A stretch of 11,169 bases of DNA, taken from Pseudomonadota bacterium. GTDB taxonomy: Bacteria > Pseudomonadota > Alphaproteobacteria > Sphingomonadales > Sphingomonadaceae. The notes under the pieces are model-generated. The model searched no databases. It was not told where the DNA came from and worked only from the letters and a program-made list of their open reading frames with translations. The position numbers and the translations under genes are program-made. The DNA is taken from contig JAFAEZ010000078.1 in NCBI GenBank assembly GCA_023423775.1, positions 1-11,169 of the forward strand, in the 5' to 3' direction. The stretch's first letter is position 1, and each line of letters begins with the position of its first letter. Below, in pieces: positions 5,908-11,169 of this stretch.

Positions 5908-6657
5908 ATGCAAGGGGATCTCGACAGCCAGTCCAGCGAATCGGTGGCCGCCGTGGTGCGCGAGGCGCTGGCGCGCCGCCGCCAGTCGCGCCAGTGGCTC
6001 GCCGACGAAGCCCGCATCAGCCTGTCGACCCTCGAAAAGGCCCTGTCGGGCCGGCGCCCGTTCACCCTCGCCACCGTCGTCCGGCTGGAAGAGGCGCTGG
6101 GGCTTCACCTGCGCGCGACGATCGCCCCTCCCCCGTCCGCGCATGACGCGCCGCTTCTCGCCCCGGTCGAGCTCGGCGCTTATTCGCGCGCCGGGGTCAG
6201 CTGGCTCGAGGGCAATTATCTGACGCTGCGTCCGTCCTTCAACAATCCGGGCGCGGTCTACGCCTATCGCGTGCTGATCGAATGGAATGAGGCATGCCAC
6301 TGCCTCACCTTCCAGGAATCGGCGCGGCTGGACGCGGCCTTCACCCAGGCCGGGCACGTCTCCTTCCCGCACCTTTCGGGCCATATCTATCTGGTGACGC
6401 AGGAATCCGGCCAGTATCGGATCGCCATCCTCGGCCGCCCGACGATCAGCGGCGAGCTCAACGGCATCCTGACCACGCTGATCGTCGGCGAGGGCTCGCA
6501 ACTGCTGCCGGCGGCGACGCCGCTCGCCTTGATACCGTGCCGGACCGGCAGCGAGCCGGTATTCGGGCTGATCGGCCCCGGCGATGCATGTTTCGAGGAG
6601 TATCGCGCCCGCCTCGACCGGATCGGCAGCGGCGGCTTCGCCCGGCTGATCCCCTAA
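5908..6657 (+). CDS. XRE-like HTH transcriptional regulator with an unrecognised C-terminal domain
   Basis: The N-terminal part (about 10-70) is a lambda-repressor-like helix-turn-helix: QWLADEARISLSTLEKALSGRRPFTLATVVRLEEALG has the helix 2, recognition helix and helix 4-5 pattern of XRE proteins. A proline-rich linker (73-86) leads to a 160-residue domain that I cannot name. It is rich in alternating hydrophobic and aromatic residues (GVSWLEGNYLTLRPSF, VYAYRVLIEW, SGHIYLVTQESGQYRIAILG), suggesting a beta-rich ligand or interaction domain. It has four Cys (130, 132, 211, 228), with 130 and 132 as CHC. The start is ATG 5908; no ribosome binding site is seen and the promoter suggests a leaderless message. 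It diverges from a small membrane protein gene and converges on a GNAT gene with a 7-nt gap. The DNA-binding role is well supported; ligand and targets are unknown. Confidence 0.85.
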   Translation: MQGDLDSQSSESVAAVVREALARRRQSRQWLADEARISLSTLEKALSGRRPFTLATVVRLEEALGLHLRATIAPPPSAHDAPLLAPVELGAYSRAGVSWLEGNYLTLRPSFNNPGAVYAYRVLIEWNEACHCLTFQESARLDAAFTQAGHVSFPHLSGHIYLVTQESGQYRIAILGRPTISGELNGILTTLIVGEGSQLLPAATPLALIPCRTGSEPVFGLIGPGDACFEEYRARLDRIGSGGFARLIP

Positions 6658-6664
6658 GGCCGCC

Positions 6665-7198
6665 TCAGGCGGGGCGGCGGAAGACCAGGATCGGCTCGCC
6701 CTTGTAGAGCGTCTCGGTGACCTGCGCGAAGCCGGCCTTGGCGGCGACGTTGATCGACGGCGCATTGGCGGGATCGATGATGCAGCTGAATTCGGCCGCG
6801 TCCAGGGTCGCGGAACCCCAGCGCAGCGCGGCGCCCACCGCCTCGCTGGCATAGCCGCGGCCGTGGCACCAGGGATCGAGCACCCAGCCCATTTCGGGAA
6901 TGCCCTCGATCGAGGGCTCTAAGGCGCGGTGGAAATCGGCGAAGCCGACATCGCCGACGAAGCGGCCCGACGCCTTGTCGTAGACCGCCCAATAGCCGTA
7001 GCCGAGCATCGACCACAGGCCGAGCCCGCGCAGGATCCGCCCCCACACGTCTTCGCGGGTGAAGGGCTTGCCGCCGATATGACGAACGACCTCGGGGTTG
7101 CTCCACATTGCCGTGGAGGCCGCGAGGTCGTCAGCCGATGGCGCGCGCAGCAGGAGGCGTTCGGTCTCGAGGACCGGAATGCCGCCCCCCGCCTGCAA
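6665..7198 (-). CDS. GNAT-family N-acetyltransferase, RimJ/RimL-like
   Basis: This enzyme would transfer an acetyl group from acetyl-CoA to an amine. The 177-residue protein begins IPVLETERLLLRAPSADD, typical of Acetyltransf_3/RimJ-RimL proteins. The pyrophosphate-binding motif is PWCHGRGYASEA (109-120), and the second conserved patch is NAPSINVAAKAGF (145-157). The start must be TTG at 7198: the frame is closed upstream by the rpmE stop (7204-7202), and no ATG or GTG occurs before the conserved ETERLLLR segment. Only 3 nt separate it from rpmE on the same strand and no strong ribosome binding site is visible, so translation probably depends on ribosomes ending rpmE. The acceptor could be a small molecule or a ribosomal protein; RimJ, RimL and RimI act on ribosomal proteins, but this cannot be decided here. 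Confidence 0.88.
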   Translation of the reverse strand: MQAGGGIPVLETERLLLRAPSADDLAASTAMWSNPEVVRHIGGKPFTREDVWGRILRGLGLWSMLGYGYWAVYDKASGRFVGDVGFADFHRALEPSIEGIPEMGWVLDPWCHGRGYASEAVGAALRWGSATLDAAEFSCIIDPANAPSINVAAKAGFAQVTETLYKGEPILVFRRPA

Positions 7199-7201
7199 TG
7201 C

Positions 7202-7432
7202 TTATTTCTTGCCGAGGGTAAGGCCGCCGAAGCGCTTGTTGAAGCGCGCGACCTGGCCGCCCTGGTCGAGCATCTTGCCGGTGCCGCCGGTCCAGGCCGG
7301 ATGCGCGGTCGGATCGATGTCGAGCTGCAGCGTGTCGCCTTCCTTGCCCCAGGTCGAGCGCGTCTCGAACACGGTGCCGTCGGTCATCTGGACCTTGATC
7401 ATGTGATAATCGGGATGGATGTCGGTCTTCAT
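7202..7432 (-). CDS. rpmE: 50S ribosomal protein L31, zinc-free long form
   Basis: L31 sits at the interface between the ribosomal subunits. The 76-residue sequence starts MKTDIHPDYHMIKVQMTDG and ends QVARFNKRFGGLTLGKK, with TRSTWGKEGDTLQLDIDPT and HPAWTGG between. This is the alphaproteobacterial version, which lacks the CxxC zinc-binding cysteines of E. coli RpmE (there are no Cys at all). ATG 7432 has AGGAA about 6 nt upstream. The gene diverges from the cobalamin uptake operon and is followed after 3 nt by an acetyltransferase gene. Its leader contains two adjacent hairpins that may regulate it. Confidence 0.96.
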   Translation of the reverse strand: MKTDIHPDYHMIKVQMTDGTVFETRSTWGKEGDTLQLDIDPTAHPAWTGGTGKMLDQGGQVARFNKRFGGLTLGKK

Positions 7433-7450
7433 CTTGATTTCCTGGGTTTC

Positions 7451-7481
7451 GGCTGGTTCCGACCAGCCTCGTGAAAGCGAG
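7451..7481 (-). promoter_or_regulatory. Tandem hairpins in the rpmE leader
   Basis: Read in the rpmE direction, CTCG-CTTTCA-CGAG (7481-7468) is followed at once by GGCTGGT-CGGA-ACCAGCC (7468-7451), a perfect 7-bp stem with a 4-nt loop. The two stems share a base at their junction and end about 8 nt before the AGGAA ribosome binding site. Such a structure could be an autoregulatory leader bound by L31, as described for rpmE leaders in some other bacteria, or it could simply tune initiation. The regulatory role is inferred. Confidence 0.42.
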
Positions 7482-7508
7482 CCGCGCCCTTACAAGCTGC
7501 CGGCGAGA

Positions 7509-7537
7509 TTGACAAGCCGGGGCCAACGCGCCTAGCG
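7509..7537 (+). promoter_or_regulatory. Candidate promoter of the btuB operon
   Basis: A perfect TTGACA (-35) lies at 7509-7514. Seventeen bases later the expected -10 position holds CTAGCG, a weak match and GC-rich. Transcription would start just before the riboswitch, whose first paired base is 7547, which is the right place. The -35 is good; the -10 is uncertain. Confidence 0.42.
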
Positions 7538-7546
7538 GCCTCGCCA

Positions 7547-7690
7547 GCGAAGGTGCCGCCCGTCAAACGGCGGTGAAAAGGGAAGCCGGTTCGAAATCCG
7601 GCGCTGTGCCCGCAACTGTAGGCGGCGAGCCCGTCCTCCACAACGGAGGGACCGGGCAGCGACCCGCTAAGCCAGGAGACCTGCCTTCGC
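7547..7690 (+). promoter_or_regulatory. Cobalamin (adenosylcobalamin) riboswitch
   Basis: This RNA element binds cobalamin and normally lowers expression of B12 uptake or synthesis genes when the vitamin is abundant. The B12 box AAGCCAGGAGACCTGCC is at 7669-7685, and the core strand CCGCAACTGTA is at 7610-7620. The closing P1 stem is perfect: GCGAAGG (7547-7553) with CCTTCGC (7684-7690). A P3-type stem GCCGG/CCGGC (7585-7589/7598-7602) and an outer arm GCCCG/CGGGC (7629-7633/7653-7657) holding a CCTCC/GGAGG hairpin are also present. It lies 104 nt before the btuB start, in the correct orientation. The reading frame of btuB happens to be open through part of it, but the element is RNA, not protein-coding. 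Confidence 0.97.
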
Positions 7691-7758
7691 CGTCGTCCAC
7701 GCCCGGCCGGGTCCAGCCGTCAGCGTGTGGCATCGCTTTGGCGCGTCCCGAGCGGTTC

Positions 7759-7789
7759 CTCCGAGACGACATCCACGTCGTTTCAGGGG
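7759..7789 (+). promoter_or_regulatory. Hairpin masking the btuB ribosome binding site (possible riboswitch expression platform)
   Basis: GAGACGAC (7763-7770) pairs with GTCGTTTC (7777-7784) around a 6-nt loop, with one G-U pair. Beyond a single bulged A (7785), CTCC (7759-7762) can pair with GGGG (7786-7789), the Shine-Dalgarno sequence of btuB. The full stem of 12 pairs would block ribosome binding. It is followed by TTTTC rather than a long T-run, so translational control is more likely than termination. Coupling to the riboswitch is inferred. Confidence 0.55.
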
Positions 7790-7794
7790 TTTTC

Positions 7795-9663
7795 ATGAAC
7801 ACATTCTTTCTTCTCCTCGCCGCCGCCGGTCCCACCACCGCCGAGCCCTCCGACAACGCAATCGTCATCACTGCCGCGCGCGAGCCGGTCGCGATCGGCG
7901 AGGCCGCCGTCTCGGCCACGATCTTCGACCGCCTTGCGCTCGACTCCCTCGCCTTGCCCGCCACCGCCGACATCCTGCGCCTGGCGCCCGGGATTTCCGT
8001 CGCCACCACGGGCCCGCGCGGCACCCAGACCCAGGTCCGCATCCGCGGCGCCGAAGCGAGCCACACCCTGCTGTTCGTCGACGGCATCCGCTTCAACGAT
8101 CCGGCGGCGGGCAACGAGGCGCGTTTCGAGCTCCTGTCCAACGATGCGCTGTCGCGGATCGAGCTGGTGCGCGGACCGCAGTCGGCCCTTTGGGGTTCCG
8201 AGGCGCTCGGCGGCGTCATCGCGCTCGAGACCGCCGATCCGCTGCACAGAGAGGGCGTCAGCGCGCTCGCCGAATATGGCAGCCATGACAGCGCCCGCCT
8301 CTCCGGCGGCGTGGCGACGCGCATCGGCGATGTCGGGCTGAGCGGCGCGGCGGGATGGCTGCGCAGCGACGGTATCGACAGCTTCGGCGCTGGCGGCGAG
8401 CGCGACGGTTTCGAGACGAAAACGGCGAGCCTCAAGGCCGTGTTCAGCCCGGTCGCGGAGAGCGAGATCGGGCTGGTCGGCCATTATGTCGAGGGCGTCA
8501 GCGACTATGACGGCAGCGATCTAACCACCTTCCGCCGCGCCGACACGCTCGATTCGACCGCGAACCGGGTGCGCGCGGTGCGCGGCTGGGCGCGAACTGG
8601 GATCGGCGGCTGGACGCTGGCGATCGACGGGTCCTGGCTCGACAGCGCCAACCGCAACCGGCTCGACGGGGCGCCGCTCAACAGCACCTTCGGCGAGCGC
8701 TTCACTGCGGGCGGCCAGCTCACGCGGTCCTTCGCCGGCCACCGCCTGACCGCCGCGGTCGAGCATGAGGACGAGACCTTCCGGGCCCGCGATCAGGTCT
8801 ATTTCGGCGCCACCGACCAGAGGCGCTCGCGTGCGCTCACCGCCCTGGTCGGCCAGTGGCGTGCCGAATGGGGCGACCGTCTCGTCACCGACATCGCGGT
8901 CCGCCGCGACGCGTTCAGCGCCTTCGCCGACGAGACCACGATGCGCGGCTCGGTCCTCTTCAAGCCCGCCCCCGGCTGGACGCTCCATGCCGGCTATGGC
9001 GAGGGCATCGCCCAGCCGAGCTTCTACGATCTCTACGGCTTTTTCCCGGGCTCGTTCCTGGGCAATCCCGCGCTGCGCCCGGAACGCTCGAAGGGCTATG
9101 AAGCGGGGCTGCGCTGGCAAGGCGTCCGCGCCGCCTTTGGCGTCACCGGCTTCTCGAACCGGCTCGAAAATGAGATCGTCGACACGTTCGACCCTGTCAC
9201 CTTCCTGTCCGGCACGGCCAATGTCGACGGCAAGAGCCGCCGCCGTGGCGTCGAGGTCGAGGGCGAATATCGCCTGCCAGGCCTGCGGATTTCGGCCAAT
9301 TACACCTATCTCGACGCCGGCGAGCAACGCCTTGCCGGGACGCCGCAGCTGCGCGAGGTGCGCCGCCCCCGCCATGCCGCCAATCTCCTTTTCGACGGCC
9401 GCTTCGGCGATTTCGATCTCGGCGCCGGCCTCTCCTATGTCGGCAAGCGGATCGACAGCGATTTCGATCAGTTCCCTGCACAGAAGGTGACGCTCGGCGA
9501 CTATGTGCTGGCGTCTGCCAAGCTCGGTTATCGCGTCACCCCGGCCCTCGAAGCCTATGCCCGCGTCGAGAACGGCTTCGATGCCGATTATCAGGACGTG
9601 GTGGGCTACGCCACGCCCGGAAGGACGGTCTATGCGGGCCTTCGCCTGCATCTTGGCCGCTAG
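7795..9663 (+). CDS. btuB: TonB-dependent vitamin B12 receptor
   Basis: This outer-membrane barrel imports cobalamin using energy from TonB-ExbBD. The 622-residue protein has a short signal peptide (about 1-16), a TonB box at 21-29 (NAIVITAAR), a plug domain at about 30-145 (VRIRGAEASHTLLFVDG, then RIELVRGPQSALWGSEALGG) and a beta-barrel to the end. The ATG at 7795 has AGGGG about 5 nt upstream; the frame is open further upstream only because it runs through the riboswitch. The riboswitch and the following btuF and btuC genes establish the substrate. Two oddities are seen. The signal peptide has no Lys or Arg at its start (MNTFFLLLAAAG). The last residues are LRLHLGR, without the terminal aromatic residue that most barrels carry for BAM recognition. 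The 3' end overlaps btuF by 32 nt. Confidence 0.95.
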   Translation: MNTFFLLLAAAGPTTAEPSDNAIVITAAREPVAIGEAAVSATIFDRLALDSLALPATADILRLAPGISVATTGPRGTQTQVRIRGAEASHTLLFVDGIRFNDPAAGNEARFELLSNDALSRIELVRGPQSALWGSEALGGVIALETADPLHREGVSALAEYGSHDSARLSGGVATRIGDVGLSGAAGWLRSDGIDSFGAGGERDGFETKTASLKAVFSPVAESEIGLVGHYVEGVSDYDGSDLTTFRRADTLDSTANRVRAVRGWARTGIGGWTLAIDGSWLDSANRNRLDGAPLNSTFGERFTAGGQLTRSFAGHRLTAAVEHEDETFRARDQVYFGATDQRRSRALTALVGQWRAEWGDRLVTDIAVRRDAFSAFADETTMRGSVLFKPAPGWTLHAGYGEGIAQPSFYDLYGFFPGSFLGNPALRPERSKGYEAGLRWQGVRAAFGVTGFSNRLENEIVDTFDPVTFLSGTANVDGKSRRRGVEVEGEYRLPGLRISANYTYLDAGEQRLAGTPQLREVRRPRHAANLLFDGRFGDFDLGAGLSYVGKRIDSDFDQFPAQKVTLGDYVLASAKLGYRVTPALEAYARVENGFDADYQDVVGYATPGRTVYAGLRLHLGR

Positions 9664-10417
9664 CCTGGCGCTCACCGGCGCGGCGGAGGCGGCCCCCAAG
9701 AGGGTCGCCTCGCTCAACCTGTGCACCGACGAACTGCTGCTGGCGCTCGCTGCGCCCGGCCAGATCGCCTCGGTGACGCACCTTTCGGGCCACGAGGCGG
9801 AAACTCCCTTGTGGCGTCAGGCGCGCCATTATCGACGCAATGACGGCAGCCTGCTCTCGGTCGCCGCGCTCCGGCCGAACCTCGTCCTGACGATGGGCGG
9901 CGGGGCGCGGGACCGTACCCGCATCGCCGAGCGGCTCGGCATCGGGGTGCTCGACCTGCCCTTCCCCAACAGCATCGCCGACGTCGAGCAGGGTATAGCG
10001 ACGGTTGCGGCCGCGCTCGGCCGCGAAACGGAGGGACGCCGGTTGCTGGCCCGCATCGCGATGCTGAAGCGGACGCGACCCGCAGCGGCGGCTGACACGA
10101 TCTGGCTCGGCGGTGGCGGGCGAAGCGTCGGCGCGGACAGCCTCGCCGGGGCGTGGATGCGGCTCGCGGGCTTCCGCCAGCGTCCCTTGAAGGGCGACCG
10201 AGTCTCGCTGGAGCAATTGCTCGTCCATCCGCCCGCGATCCTGCTGCGCAGCGATTATCGCAGCGGGCAATATTCGGGCGAGCAAAGATGGCTCGCCCAC
10301 CCGCTCGCCCAAGGCACGCGCCGTTCGCGCGCCATCGCCACCGACGGCCGTCGCTGGACCTGCATGGGTCCGCTGATGGTCGACGAGGTGCTGCGCCTCC
10401 GCAAGGCGACGTCATGA
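9632..10417 (+). CDS. btuF: Periplasmic cobalamin-binding protein of an ABC transporter (BtuF-like)
   Basis: This protein would collect cobalamin in the periplasm and deliver it to the BtuC permease. The 261-residue sequence has a signal peptide (about 1-20, ending AEA). It is followed by KRVASLNLCTDELLLALA (23-40), a motif common in class III, helical-backbone binding proteins linked to cobalamin uptake, and by ALRPNLVLTMGG (79-90). A long helix (about 115-147) separates the two lobes, as in BtuF. ATG 9632 lies inside the end of btuB (32-nt overlap, different frame) with AGGA about 7 nt upstream. The frame is open further 5', but those codons shadow btuB and lack a signal peptide. The stop overlaps the btuC start (ATGA at 10414-10417). 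The substrate is inferred from operon and riboswitch; an iron-siderophore binder is the main alternative. Confidence 0.88.
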   Translation: MRAFACILAASLALTGAAEAAPKRVASLNLCTDELLLALAAPGQIASVTHLSGHEAETPLWRQARHYRRNDGSLLSVAALRPNLVLTMGGGARDRTRIAERLGIGVLDLPFPNSIADVEQGIATVAAALGRETEGRRLLARIAMLKRTRPAAAADTIWLGGGGRSVGADSLAGAWMRLAGFRQRPLKGDRVSLEQLLVHPPAILLRSDYRSGQYSGEQRWLAHPLAQGTRRSRAIATDGRRWTCMGPLMVDEVLRLRKATS

Positions 10418-11169
10418 GGCCGCGCTGGTTCCTGCTCGGCGGTGCTTTGGCGATCGCCTCCCTGCTGTCGGTGCTGACGCCATGGCCCCCGATCGCCGAA
10501 TTGCTCGGTCGCGACCCGGATCTCGCCTTCGCAGTCCTCGCCGAGCTGCGCCTGCCGCGCGCTTTGCTCGCCTTGCTTTATGGAGCGGTGCTGGGGGCCG
10601 CCGGCGCCGCAATCCAGGGCCTGTTCGCCAATCCGCTCGCCTCGCCCGATCTCACCGGCACGACCAGCGGCGCCGCGCTCGGCGCGGTCGTCACCGCTTA
10701 CTGGTTCGGCTTCGCCGCGCCGCTTGCGCTCTCCGTCGGCTCTGTCGCGGGCGCGCTTGGCGCCCTCCTGCTGCTGATCCTGCTCGCCGGCCCGCGCGCG
10801 GAAACCGCGACGTTGCTCCTGTCGGGTCTTGCGATCAGCGCGCTGGCCGGCGCGCTTACGACCCTCGCCCTCGCCCTCGCCCCCTCCCCCTTCGCTTTCT
10901 ACGACGCCTATGACTGGCTGATGGGTTCGCTGGTCGATCGCAGTCTCGTCCAGGCCGCCTTCGCCGCCATTCCCGGGCTGATCACGATCGCCATGCTGTG
11001 GCGGATGCGATCTGGGCTCGACAGTTTGAGCCTCGGCGAGGAAGTCGCGCAGTCGCTGGGCCATGACGTCAGCGCCATGCGTCTCCGCATCATCTGCCTG
11101 ACCGCGCTCGGCGTCGGCGCCTGCGTCGCGATCTGCGGCGCGATCGGCTTCGTCGGCCTGGTCGCGCCG
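10414..11169 (+). CDS. btuC: Cobalamin ABC transporter permease, FecCD family (C-terminus beyond window)
   Basis: This inner-membrane permease passes cobalamin into the cytoplasm with the BtuD ATPase, which should lie downstream. The frame is open from ATG 10414 to the last base (252 codons); about 70-80 residues are missing compared with the usual 320-340. Several hydrophobic helices are visible, for example at 5-22, 50-70, 85-107, 109-127, 134-156, 180-196 and 226-246. Family motifs are LRLPRALLALLYGAVLGAAG (45-64), GLFANPLASPDLTGTTSGAA (69-88), WLMGSL (168-173) and GAIGFVGLVAP at the cut end. LGEEVAQSLGHDV (207-219) matches the cytoplasmic coupling loop that contacts the ATPase. The start overlaps the btuF stop as ATGA, a sign of translational coupling. 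Confidence 0.94.
   Translation, partial: MRPRWFLLGGALAIASLLSVLTPWPPIAELLGRDPDLAFAVLAELRLPRALLALLYGAVLGAAGAAIQGLFANPLASPDLTGTTSGAALGAVVTAYWFGFAAPLALSVGSVAGALGALLLLILLAGPRAETATLLLSGLAISALAGALTTLALALAPSPFAFYDAYDWLMGSLVDRSLVQAAFAAIPGLITIAMLWRMRSGLDSLSLGEEVAQSLGHDVSAMRLRIICLTALGVGACVAICGAIGFVGLVAP

Noticed and set aside
4401..6074. Minus-strand 557-codon open frame
   Set aside because: It is antisense to the CoA-transferase and runs through the small membrane protein and promoter region. The composition is shadow-like, and the true genes in this stretch have clear motifs.
6660..6672. CCGCC-TCA-GGCGG inverted repeat between the regulator and GNAT genes as a bidirectional terminator
   Set aside because: The stem is only 5 bp, the 3-nt loop is the GNAT stop codon, and no T-run follows on either strand.
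5890..6852. Minus-strand 320-codon open frame
   Set aside because: It is antisense to the HTH regulator and overlaps the end of the GNAT gene; it is low-complexity, Arg/Ala-rich and without motifs.
7573..7794. In-frame 5' extension of btuB by 74 codons
   Set aside because: These codons run through the cobalamin riboswitch and the masking hairpin. The ATG at 7795 has a ribosome binding site and begins the signal peptide, so the openness is accidental.
8521..9726. Minus-strand 401-codon open frame
   Set aside because: It is a complete shadow of btuB, which has a full TonB-dependent receptor domain order.
1..11169. Mobile element, defence island or biosynthetic cluster
   Set aside because: No transposase, integrase, toxin-antitoxin, restriction or CRISPR signature was found on either strand, no long direct or inverted repeats were seen, and the gene content is typical core chromosome.

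Overview
The window is a high-GC chromosomal segment from an alphaproteobacterium, most probably a member of Sphingomonadales. The evidence is the zinc-free long form of ribosomal protein L31, a glutaryl-CoA dehydrogenase of mitochondrial type next to a family III CoA-transferase, the carboxypeptidase-tmk gene order, and the codon use. Coding density is very high. I see no insertion sequence, phage gene, CRISPR array or other sign of recent transfer.

Layout. (1) 1-2496, minus strand: a cell-envelope block with an MltB-type lytic transglycosylase, a D,D-carboxypeptidase of the PBP5 type, and the start of thymidylate kinase, cut by the window edge. (2) 2604-2693: tRNA-Ser(UGA), followed almost directly by a convergent gene for a small cytochrome c lipoprotein. 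(3) 3195-5528, plus strand: gcdH and a CaiB/BaiF-type CoA-transferase, a likely glutarate/glutaryl-CoA degradation pair joined by a 36-nt spacer that holds a perfect hairpin starting at the gcdH stop codon. (4) 5525-6657: a two-helix small membrane protein diverging from a HTH regulator whose C-terminal domain I do not recognise. Repeated GTGCGGA motifs lie between them, and the regulator's message appears to be leaderless. (5) 6665-7432, minus strand: rpmE (L31) followed after 3 nt by a GNAT acetyltransferase with a TTG start, with tandem hairpins in the rpmE leader. (6) 7547-11169, plus strand: a cobalamin riboswitch controlling an uptake operon of btuB (outer-membrane receptor), a BtuF-like periplasmic binding protein and btuC (permease), cut by the window edge.

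How it fits together. The B12 block is the most complete system. When cobalamin is plentiful, the riboswitch should lower expression of the receptor, and through it of the overlapping btuF and btuC. A 12-bp hairpin next to the ribosome binding site of btuB is a plausible translational switch. gcdH and the CoA-transferase fit activation of glutarate to glutaryl-CoA and its oxidative decarboxylation to crotonyl-CoA. Most of the window is ordinary core genome. The less understood parts are the HTH regulator with its divergent membrane-protein partner, the rpmE-GNAT coupling, and the RNA structures between genes. I found no convincing new defence, mobile or biosynthetic system.
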